This document shows, one piece after another, positions 32,429-42,200 of a stretch of 46,313 nucleotides of DNA. This stretch comes from Nitrospirota bacterium. GTDB taxonomy: Bacteria; Nitrospirota; Thermodesulfovibrionia; Thermodesulfovibrionales; UBA9159. A program made the translations under genes and the position numbers. How positions within the stretch are numbered: position 1 is the first letter of the stretch; each line of letters begins with the position of its first letter. Location of the stretch: positions 1 through 46,313 of the forward strand of contig JAJYIF010000023.1 of NCBI GenBank assembly GCA_021790195.1, given 5' to 3'. The notes under the pieces were generated by a model, which saw only the letters and a list, made by a program, of their open reading frames with translations, did not search any database and was not told the origin of the DNA.

Positions 32429-34741
32429 TCACATGCCTTCCGCCACATTCGGAGGGTTGTCTCCTCCGGCATCCGTCTTGAAGATGCTTATGGATTCCTG
32501 AAGTTTCTTCACCTGCGACATCGTGTCCTCCGACGCACCCTTCATGTCCGTGGAGAGTTTCAGGTTCTCTGCGGCGATCTGCCGCATCTCTTCCATCGCC
32601 TTTACCACCGTATCCCCCACCACCTTCTGCTCTGCCGCGGCATCGGCCGCCTTCTGGGTCATGCTCCGCATCTGCTCAGCGGAATCCACTATCTGCCGCA
32701 GGCCGTTCACCTGCTCCTTAACGGCTATGTTAACCTGATGCACAACCGCCTTCATACTTTCAAGGGCCTCACGGATCTGCCTGCTTCCCGCGGCCTGCTC
32801 TTTGGTCGACAGATCGACCTGCTGCGCGTGTCTGTCCATATTCTCGACGATATTCCTTATGGATCCAGCGCTGTCCGCCTGCCCTTTCGCCGCATCAGCC
32901 ACTTCCCCTGAGGAGTTCTTCATGTCCACTATATAGTTCATGACTTGGCCCGTGGCCTTGCTCAGTTCATCCGCCGACCTTGCGATTCCTTCCATGATCC
33001 GCGAAGTCTCTTTCACTGCCTCGATGATATTATTGAAAGAATCCCGGCTGCTCGTCGCAAGCGCCATGCCGGCCTTGCCTTCGCGGTAAGTCTCCTCCTC
33101 GGCCTTGACCGCAGTCGCGGTCTGCCCCTGCACCTGCTTGATCAGGGACCCGATCTCCTTCGTCGCCTCCATAGAGCGCTCCGCGAGCTTCCGTATCTCG
33201 TCCGCCACGACTGCGAACCCTTTGCCCGCCTCTCCGGCTCGCGCCGCCTCTATAGCCGCGTTCAGGGCCAGGAGGTTGGTCTGGTCCGCGATCTCGTCGA
33301 TCACCTGCACTATGCTTCCTATCTCCTCTGAGCGCTTCGACAGGTCTTCTATGATCGCCATGGTCCTCTCGGTAGTCTTCCCCATGTTCTGAAGACTCTC
33401 CATGCTCTGGTAGATCCCCTTGCCGCCCTGCTCCGCTTCCCGGAAAGAGTCCTGACTAAGCCGGTTCGCAGTCGCAATCTTGCCCGCCACCTCCCTCACG
33501 GTGCGCATCATCTCTTCGATTGTTCCGGAACTCTCCGACACCAGGTGCTTCAGCGACTCGGTACCATTTGATATCTGCTCCACCGACAGCAACATGTTCT
33601 TCACCTTCATCGACGTCTCGCCGACCGATTCGGTCATGAACAAGGTGTTCTTCGAAGACTGCTCAATGGAGCCTATCATTTCCTCGATGGTGGCTGAAGT
33701 CTCCTCCACCGAGGCCGCCATGACGTCCGCGTTCCTGCCCACTTGTTCGATGGACGAAGCGACCTCGCCGATGGTGGCGGAGGTCTCGTCCACATTTACG
33801 GCCAACGCCTCGGTGCTCTTGGCCACTACCGCTATGGAGGCCGCCATAGTCTCCATCGAGTCGGTTGTCTCTTCCATCGCGCCGGCCTCCTTCTCGGCAG
33901 ACACCGCTATCCGGTTGGACCTCTTCGAGATGTCCTCTGCGGCCGACGTCACCCGGCCGGCGGAATCCTTCGTCTGTACGATGAGGCCCTTGAAGTTTCT
34001 CACCATATTCTCCAGGGCGCGCTCCATCGCCCCGATCTCATCGTTCGAATCGACGCTCACCACACTGCTAAGATCGCCCCCGGCAATCTTCTGGACAAAG
34101 CCGGCCATGACGTTGAGCGGGCCTATAATCGACCTCCTCATCATTACAAGAAAAAAGATTAGGCCGGCCGCGATCAATATCGACGCGACCATGAGCGCCC
34201 TGCCGAGGTTGGCGTATTTTACCGCATCCACGTTGCGGTCATGAGCTGCAGACACCATCTGGTCTTCTATGTCCTTCAGCGATTTCTCGACAGCGGAGAA
34301 CGGGACGGAGGATTTCTCCGTGACATTTAGAGTGGCCACGTCCACATACAAGTTTTTACAGTCTTCTATGGTCTTTGCTTCAAGGTCGAAATAGGCCTTT
34401 GTCTGCGCCGCGATATTGTCCCGCAAGTTTGCTGCGATATCCAGTTGCGTTATCTTGTCCAACAGCGCTTTCTTTTGCTGCTCGATCTTTCCTTCCAGGT
34501 CGTTTATCTTATCCACTTCACCCAAAGCGCTGTGGTTTACTGCAAGAATCTCCCCAATACGGATATCGTTGAGCATGTTCTGAACGATGCTGACGGCCTC
34601 GATCCCCTTTGTGGACTTCTGATATATTTCCTCATTGGCCTTCATCAATGAATGGCTTGTGAAGAAAGACAGCAGTATCGCGGTTAGGAGCGCCGCGCTG
34701 ACGACCCAGGCAAGAGCGGTAAACTTACTCTTAATAGTCAC
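32429..34741 (-). CDS. Methyl-accepting chemotaxis protein with extended coiled coil
   Basis: A 770-residue chemoreceptor. TM1 lies at residues 10-30 ([18 protein letters not shown]) and TM2 near 185-205 ([20 protein letters not shown]), with a short periplasmic helical sensor between. HAMP follows ([20 protein letters not shown]). The signalling tip is intact near residue 500 ([20 protein letters not shown]). Between HAMP and the tip there are at least four consecutive 28-residue repeats beginning [30 protein letters not shown] and [10 protein letters not shown], making the cytoplasmic rod longer than in short receptors. The start is GTG 34741 with AAGGAGA seven bases upstream. No che genes are nearby. 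Confidence 0.93.
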   Translation of the reverse strand: MTIKSKFTALAWVVSAALLTAILLSFFTSHSLMKANEEIYQKSTKGIEAVSIVQNMLNDIRIGEILAVNHSALGEVDKINDLEGKIEQQKKALLDKITQLDIAANLRDNIAAQTKAYFDLEAKTIEDCKNLYVDVATLNVTEKSSVPFSAVEKSLKDIEDQMVSAAHDRNVDAVKYANLGRALMVASILIAAGLIFFLVMMRRSIIGPLNVMAGFVQKIAGGDLSSVVSVDSNDEIGAMERALENMVRNFKGLIVQTKDSAGRVTSAAEDISKRSNRIAVSAEKEAGAMEETTDSMETMAASIAVVAKSTEALAVNVDETSATIGEVASSIEQVGRNADVMAASVEETSATIEEMIGSIEQSSKNTLFMTESVGETSMKVKNMLLSVEQISNGTESLKHLVSESSGTIEEMMRTVREVAGKIATANRLSQDSFREAEQGGKGIYQSMESLQNMGKTTERTMAIIEDLSKRSEEIGSIVQVIDEIADQTNLLALNAAIEAARAGEAGKGFAVVADEIRKLAERSMEATKEIGSLIKQVQGQTATAVKAEEETYREGKAGMALATSSRDSFNNIIEAVKETSRIMEGIARSADELSKATGQVMNYIVDMKNSSGEVADAAKGQADSAGSIRNIVENMDRHAQQVDLSTKEQAAGSRQIREALESMKAVVHQVNIAVKEQVNGLRQIVDSAEQMRSMTQKAADAAAEQKVVGDTVVKAMEEMRQIAAENLKLSTDMKGASEDTMSQVKKLQESISIFKTDAGGDNPPNVAEGM

Positions 34742-34825
34742 TGTCGCATCTCCTTTTCTTCCGTATTGTCTCGTCTCAGGCCGCGAGTATGGCTTCTGTT
34801 CAGCCCACGTCCGTGGTGCGTATCA

Positions 34826-35644
34826 TCAAAGACCTTCCTTTTTCAGCTCCCTGACGCCGCCTTCCAGAAAATAATAATGCTTGATGCCTGCCTTTATCAA
34901 ATAGTACTGCAGCCACTGCACCTGTTTGCCGACGTTGTCGAGGATCAGCAGATTGCTCGACGGGACCGCTTTGCTCTTGGCCTTGATAAGCTTCACGATC
35001 GTATCAAAAGACATGATCTTCATTTTCGGGAGACTGAAATGCGTCTGGCTCCGCTCATCGGGATCGCGGATGTCGATCACGGTATACTTCCCGGATTTGC
35101 TCCTGGACAGGAATTCCTTCGGGGGCAAGAGGACGGCCTTAAACTGTCTATCGGATATCAGAGACGACTTCAAATCCGCTGCGCTCATTATCTTGCCGAA
35201 GAATCTGGTCTTGCCGGGATTCGTCTTTGCCCACTCGAATATGCCGGCATCGTAACACTTCACGGATTTAAACCCCCACTCTTCAGCGCGCTTTGCAGCA
35301 TTATAGCTCTTCGGGCAGTCTATGCCGTTACAATAAAACACGAGCAGCCTGCTATCGCTCTTAGGCCTCAATTTAAGGAGGTCCTGCTCGGTCATCTTTC
35401 CCACAAGGATGTTGGTAGCCCCTTCGACGTGTATCACCTCGAACTCCCCTTCGTTTCTGGCGTCTACGATAATTGCCTTACCGTAAGCTGCCGTGAGCTC
35501 TTGTGTGTCTATCGGCTTGACCGTTGGGAATTTCGCTCTCAGGGGATATTCGACCGCTCCCGCAACGCCGCTCAGAAGAAAGACCACCAGGAATACCGGC
35601 AGGATAAGAGAACTCTTCCTTTTCAATTCCATTGTCTTACGCAT
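34826..35644 (-). CDS. Exported tandem rhodanese-domain protein
   Basis: A 272-residue protein with an N-terminal signal peptide (SSLILPVFLVVFLLSGVAGA). Two rhodanese-like domains follow. The first (ELTAAYGKAIIVDARNEGEF, EVIHVEGATNI) has the loop FYCNGIDCPKS, with a Cys at the catalytic position. The second (YTVIDIRDPDERSQTHFSLP) reads LLILDNVGKQVQW at the equivalent position and has no catalytic Cys, as in classic two-domain sulfurtransferases whose inactive domain is partner to an active one. It likely handles sulfane sulfur in the periplasm. AAGGAGG five bases upstream fixes the ATG at 35644. The chemoreceptor gene starts 84 bases downstream on the same strand. Confidence 0.85.
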   Translation of the reverse strand: MRKTMELKRKSSLILPVFLVVFLLSGVAGAVEYPLRAKFPTVKPIDTQELTAAYGKAIIVDARNEGEFEVIHVEGATNILVGKMTEQDLLKLRPKSDSRLLVFYCNGIDCPKSYNAAKRAEEWGFKSVKCYDAGIFEWAKTNPGKTRFFGKIMSAADLKSSLISDRQFKAVLLPPKEFLSRSKSGKYTVIDIRDPDERSQTHFSLPKMKIMSFDTIVKLIKAKSKAVPSSNLLILDNVGKQVQWLQYYLIKAGIKHYYFLEGGVRELKKEGL

Positions 35645-35835
35645 ACTGACCTCCTTAAAGGACAAATTTGTTTTATGCAGCGAAAAGCATCACCTTGAAG
35701 ATATCAAAACAAGCCGGGCGTGTCAAGAATTCAGAGCGCAGCAGTCCCGTATCGATGCTCCCCATCGTGGCCTTGCGGTAACCCGCATATTAACTATTTA
35801 ATGTGAAGGAATCCTTGGACCTCACTAACCACCTC

Positions 35836-36081
35836 CTATCTCAGACTGATCAAACGCCTCCTGATTGCCACGGCAACGCAGTGGGACCTAGTGATTACAC
35901 GGAGCTTGCGCATAATAGCCTTCATATGGAATTTCACCGTGTTCTCGCTTATCCCCAACACGATCGCTATGTCGGCGTTCGTCTTCCCGCGCTTAAGGCA
36001 GTTCAGCACCTCACGCTCTCTCTTCGTAACGATCCTTCTCTGCGGAATCCTGTCGCCCTTTCTAACTAAAGCGCCTCTCAT
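35836..36081 (-). CDS. Stand-alone LuxR/GerE-type HTH regulator
   Basis: An 81-residue protein consisting almost only of a LuxR-type HTH: IVTKREREVLNCLKRGKTNA, then DIAIVLGISENTVKFHMKAI. Every core position of the GerE fold is present (TxREREVL, G.xN.eIA, lgiS..TVk.H). There is no receiver or autoinducer domain. The start is ATG 36081 with AAGGAGG six bases upstream, so it is a genuine small gene rather than a fragment of a response regulator. It lies upstream of the rhodanese and chemoreceptor genes on the same strand, with a 191-base gap. It may control them or the surface proteins at 36286. Confidence 0.88.
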   Translation of the reverse strand: MRGALVRKGDRIPQRRIVTKREREVLNCLKRGKTNADIAIVLGISENTVKFHMKAIMRKLRVITRSHCVAVAIRRRLISLR

Positions 36082-36285
36082 TTGTTACCTCCTTATCGAG
36101 TCTCCGAGCTCGTTCCTCTTACCCCTTTATTAACACCGTATCTTTTTTATAGTCGCTAACAGGGACGCATGACGGCGCTTCCCGTGATCATAAGGGTTGC
36201 CGACCTCTTCTTTTTCATCACCTCGCTTCTTCCAGTCCCTTCCCTCTTACTACCATGTGAATCATATTGATCGCCTCAAGCTCCC

Positions 36286-39200
36286 CTAATAGCATGTATT
36301 GCAGCCCGACGAGAAAGCGGGTGTTGCAACACTTGTGACGGAGCTATACGCCGAGTAGTCCGTTTTGCACAACGCTGCACCGCAGGCGCATGGGTTCTTG
36401 TCCAAGTCTTCGCATCGATAGACCCTTGCCCGGTAATTATATGTCGATCCCGGGTTCAACCCCGACTTGTCGATGAACGCCCCGCCCGTGCCTCCCGGAG
36501 CGCTTATCGACGCTATCTCGGACCATATTCCATTGAGCTGTGCCTCAATCGAGATACCGTCGATGCCGCTGTAACCACTCTGGCTGTAGGTCCAGTCCAC
36601 CTCTACGGCCTGACAGCTCACGGCGTGGCTGCCGGTGATGCTTGGAGCGGCAATGCCGGAAGTATAATTGCACTCCGGCGAGCTTGGAGCGGAGTTCGCG
36701 CTAGGGGCCGCCTCCGTGTCGGACCCCGAATTATACGCCACAACTTCATAACAGTAATTTGTCCCTTCCGTAAGGCCGGTGTCGTTATAAGAGGCCGTCA
36801 TAGGCGAAAGAGTGGCGCATCCGACAAAAGGATAAGTTTGACCGCAATAACCCTCCTGATAGGGCTGACTGGTGGCGGCTATCTGTATATATGTCCCGGC
36901 TATACTCGTGCTTCTCAGGATATTGTAATCGCTCGCTCCATAGACTCCGGGCCACAACAAGGTAATCTGCGAGGAAGATGCAATGCTCAGAGTCACCGAC
37001 GGCGCGAGCGGCGTAGTCCTCGCATATTTTTCATTGCTCGGTGCGGACGGGTTGCCTTCGCCGTTTAAGGTATACACCTGATAATAATAGACCTGTCCCG
37101 GATCGAGGCCCGAATCGGTATAGCTCTCCACGTTTGTACCTGTCGTGCCGATCTGTGCATAGGTGCCGCCTGATTTTGTCTTGCGTTGTATCGCATAGCC
37201 CGCGTTATTGTTTACGTGGCTCCAGTTGAGCGACATGCCAGTTGTGCTTATGCCCGAAGGTGCGTTCAGTGCAGGCGCTAAAGGAGTAGTCTCCCTCCAG
37301 CAGTTCGTCGAGCCCGCTGTGCAGCCCGTATTGCTGCACGCAGAGCTTCCCGATCCGTTGATCGCCGCCACGGCGAAGCAGTACGTAGTGGCTTCCGTCA
37401 GGCCGGACAGAACATACTTCGGGCCGCCATAACAATTACTGCATTCGCCCACGCCCGCCTTGCTCCACTGTGTGCAGTCATTATTGCAGTAGTCGTTGCT
37501 GCCCGACCTGGCCCTCCAGTAGAAATTGAATCCCGTCTCTCCAATCACATCATTCCAGTTTGCAGTTATCTGAGTCGTGGAATTCGGCGTCAAGCCCGAT
37601 ATTGCGGGGACCGCCGGTATCGTTCTCACATAGGAGCTCGTGTCACTTGTATACGCAGTATATGATCCGGAGCCATAGGTGGCCCTGGCCCTGTATTTGT
37701 ATCCGTACCCGGCCGTCAAGCCCGTGTCCGTATATGTCAGTGTGGCTGGATTGGTAATAGTTGCGATCTGGGAGTAACCTCCCCAGTTGCCGGCGGTGCC
37801 GTCTCCCCCGGGATCGTCATTAACATTGGCGCTTCTTTCGATCGCGTATCCCGTATATAATCCACCGCCGTTGTTCTGCCAGCTCAGCTGTATCTGGGAA
37901 GACGTTACATTGGACAGCGTAAGAGGGTCCGGCGACGGAGGCGGCACCATCATACACTGTGCATTGCTGTAAACATCCGGGGGAGAACTGAGTCCGTTAG
38001 GGGTTATTGCCGGGAAAGTCGCTATGAAATTATCGACCTGCGCTTTCAGACTGATAGCATTATTCCTCAGGGCGTTCTGGAAGACATAGACCCTTACGGG
38101 CTGCCCTTTAAGATTCGGATCTGTTGCCTCGGCCAGGAGCTTCCAGACGCCGCTTGTCCAAACGTAAGCATATACGGTCGATCCTGAGCGGCTGATTCTT
38201 AATGTGCCTGAGGTATCGCTGGTCGGCATATATGATGTGATGTTACCGGGATTCAGCGGGACGTCACCCACAAAAACGCCGGCCGTATATCCGTTGCCGG
38301 CAGGGTCGACATGACGTTGCACCGCTACCCTCGTCTTGCCGTCGGAGGAGAGATCTACGCGAAAATCCACATAGTAATTCATCCCTTGCAGACCACTATA
38401 TGAAGTGACCTGACCGTTAGGCAGGTTATAGTCGATCTGTGAATCAAAATCGCCCGCAAAAGGCGCAAGATTGTTCAGGCCCATTTGCGACTCATTTGCG
38501 CCCGAAGTGTCGTTCCCGTTGCTCGTCGTATCAAACTCCACAGCTCCGTTTGCCGAGGCAACAGCGGCCGAGCCGTTACCATCGCTGATATTTATGGGGG
38601 GTGTGGTTGAGGGCGTCGATCCCAAATAGCCCGCCTGCCACCACGTCGTGGAGTTTATCCCGCTGCTGAATGTATCATTTATATCGGGATTTGTCCCTCC
38701 CACAGCCGTATTGTATCCCCTTATGATATAGCTGTAAGACACACCCTGGGTAAGGCCGGTGTCTGTAAATGAATTGACATTGTAGGCGAGTCCGGCCCCG
38801 GCTGAAACTGTATTGTAAGTGCCGCCGGTGCAAGTTCCGCCGGTGCACGGGCCGGTACAGTCTTTCCGCTGCACATCGTAGTTAGTGGCCCCGAGAATGT
38901 CGATCCAGTTGGGCTTAAGCGACGTATTGGATACAGGGATAACGGCATTTTGTGTGAGCGTTCCAAGACAGGCCCACACGCCCAGGTCATTGCTGGGGGC
39001 CGATGCTGTGCCGCCGCTGTTCACGGTCGAAGACACTCTGAATTGATAAGCCCAGCCCGGGTTCATGAGAAAGGTGAAAGTCGTCTGTGTCGTACTTCCA
39101 GCAGGCTGCCAATTATTGTTCCAGGAATATCCGCCGATGCAATTGTTTGGGTTCTGATCGGTGCAGGTCGAATACTCGACATTATAGCCGGTTGCTTCGG

Positions 39201-42200
39201 CCACGCTATTCCATGTGATGGTCGCATTGTTGTCGCTGCAGGTGGCGCTCCGGGTCACACTCGAAATGGTCGGCGCTGTTGGAAGCGAAAACGTATAGAC
39301 CGGCGTACTCGGGGCTGAACTGCCGGAGCAGCCGGCCGCATTAACCTGGAAATTATACTCTGTGCCAGGCGTGAGACTGGCAGCCACACATGATGTCCCC
39401 GTTATGCCGACGCAACCGGGAACATTGGTCCATGACGATGGAGTACAGCCCGAAGGCGCCAGACACTCATATTGAAGAGTATAAGAAGTTGCCCCCGTGA
39501 CGCCGTTCCAGTTGACGGTAATAGACGTTGTCTCTATGTCCGAAAAAGGCGTGTTGTTCCACGAGTTGTTCCATGCCGGGGCGGCCGGCAATGTGCAGGC
39601 GTTCACCTGGCTGCTCCACGAGGAATTGCCGTATGAGTCGGTATCGTAAACAGCAAAGTAATATTTGGTTCCGGCCGCAAGCCCCGACGGCGTGCAGCTT
39701 GTAGCGCCAATGCCGGAACAGTTGGTCGGGGTCATAATTGCGGTATATGTCTGAGTCCCATCTGTATTGTATCCCAGCGTATACGAAGTCGCAGACGTCC
39801 CGTTTTGTCCGGGAGGTCCCGGCGCGACAGGTCCGGTGACAGAACTCCACGAGAGAGACATGCTGCCGGTGGTGATGCTTGAAACGTTCACGCTCAGATT
39901 GGCAGGCGAACTCAGCGTTGTTGTAACACCCGCGGTCAGCTTCCTCGACGAGCGGGCCCCTGTGGTCGCTTCTATCCTGTAGCAATAATTGGCGTCTTCC
40001 GATAAGCCGGTATCAGTCCACGAAGCAGCCACGCTTGTCCCCGGACTGAAGGATTTGACGAGGGTCCAGCCGGGGTCAGAGGGTGACGGACACTGTAATA
40101 AACCCGGAAGTACGGCCGGGACTTTCTCAATGTTGACGCCGGTAGTAGCTGTGCACGTATATCCGGAGCCGCAATCGCTGTCCGCGAAACACATGCCGCC
40201 GACGGCAGACCCGTTATAGCATAGTTTTGTATTGTTATGCCATGTCAGATTGACATTATAGTTATTGCTGTAAGTTGTTGCGGCAACGACCGTGAAGGGC
40301 GCCGGGGTCGGCATCACGTACGAGTTCTTCTGCTTCAACACCAAGAAGTCCTGATTCAGGTAGGGGTTCATGGAATAACCGGCTATGAATGCCTCGCCCC
40401 TGTTGTTGACCGCAATAGCGTTCGCAACGTCGTCGCCTCCTGCGCTGCCGGTCAGTCCGGTCAAACAAGTATTCCCGGAGCCGCAATCCGCGCTTTGCGT
40501 GGCCGCCGTGCAAAGCTTGGTGTAATCATTGGAACACCTTGCGCCGTCGAACATCATCGCGTCGAGGACATTGCCCTGAGCATAATCATAAATCACCGAC
40601 ATGATGTCCAGGTTAGAGCCGTTGTATGCATCGCCCGCAACATAGATATATCCCGAAGAATCCATCGCCATGGAACTCACAAGGGCGTCATCGCTGCTCC
40701 GGCTCCGGAAGTCATTCTCCCATATGACCGATCCGTCCGAGGCGGCATAGCGGACGACATGAAAATCATGGCTGTCGCAGTCCGAGCTGGTGCTGCAGGT
40801 CTTGGCCGGGTAATTGGAGCAAGTGGAGGGCGATCCCGCGCAGGTACCCGAGGATACCAGACTCGTGCCTGCCACAACCACGTTGCCGTCAACGGGGTCC
40901 ACCTTTACCGCCTTCGCCTCATCGTCTCCATGGGCCGGGCCGTCATAGAAAGATCTCCACAACACCTGGCCCGTGGAGCCGCTGTATTTTGTGGTGCACC
41001 AATCTTCGTCGGCTACAGCGTTCCAAGCGCAGCTGCCCCATGTTCCGCCGGCCGCTTCACAGGCGCCCTGGGTCGAATACGGCGCGCCGTTGCAGCAGAG
41101 GGCAGAAGCGCAGTCGGACTGGGTCGTAAATGAAGGGTCGGCGCACTGCGCCTTCACAAAACCGGAAGTGTACACATTCCCGTAATTATCCACAGCCAAA
41201 GACGTTGCATGATTGTTTCCATTTCCGGTCCCTGAGTAGATACCGGACCAGATGGTCTGCCCCTTGGACTTGCCGCCGCATTTAGAATACGTTCCTGAGC
41301 ATGTCCCTTCTAACAGCGCCTGGCTGCAGTCCGTGTCCCTGCCGCAGGCCTTATTAGAGTTGCCGGAACAGGCATTGCTGCCGCAGTATTTTGCAATAAA
41401 GAAATCGTCCTGATTGAGCGTGCCGTCGCGGACGTAACCCGCCACAAACACGTTGCCGTCCTGGTCGAAGGCGACTGAGGAGGGACGGTCGTTTCCCTGC
41501 CCCGGTCCGTCGTAACGTGAGATCCAGTTCGAGAGGGACGTGCAATAATCGGGGAACTGACAGTCCGCATCAGAGAGGCAGGAAGTGCCCTGGGAAATGG
41601 CGCACTGTCCTCCGGAGAGATATTTTATGACGTAGATGCCTTCGTTGCCCGTTACGCAGGTATTCCCGGAGCCGCAGTCACTGTCCTGATAACAAACTGT
41701 GGAGGAGTTATTGGAACATACTTTATTCTTGCCGTATCCTGCCACGGCCACATTGTTTGAGCCGTCTATCGACGTGGCTATTGCTACAGGATCGACGTTC
41801 TGCTGGAACGGGTTGTTGAACTGGGACTCCCACAGGGTCATGCTGCCTGAAGAGGGGTAAGCACCGGAATAATTGAGAGTCGAGATCTGGTGCAGATAGA
41901 CAAGTCCGCCCGCGCCCTGCACTTCCGCATAACCCGAGACCAGCGTATTTCCGTTATTGTCTCCCGCTATGCACGCCGCCTCATATTCCCGGTCGACGTC
42001 TCCATAAGTGCCGCTCCATATGAGGCTCATATCCGACCTGTTAAGTTTGGTGGTGTACCACTCGTAGCTCAGCAAGTATGAGGCCCTGTAACCGGTCGCC
42101 ACCGGGTTGTCGTCCGTGCTCGCGGTTATCGCAGTTGCGACTTCGTTGGCGCGGTCCGTTATGCAGTACCCCGATATGCCGGCATTAGTGCAATCAATAT

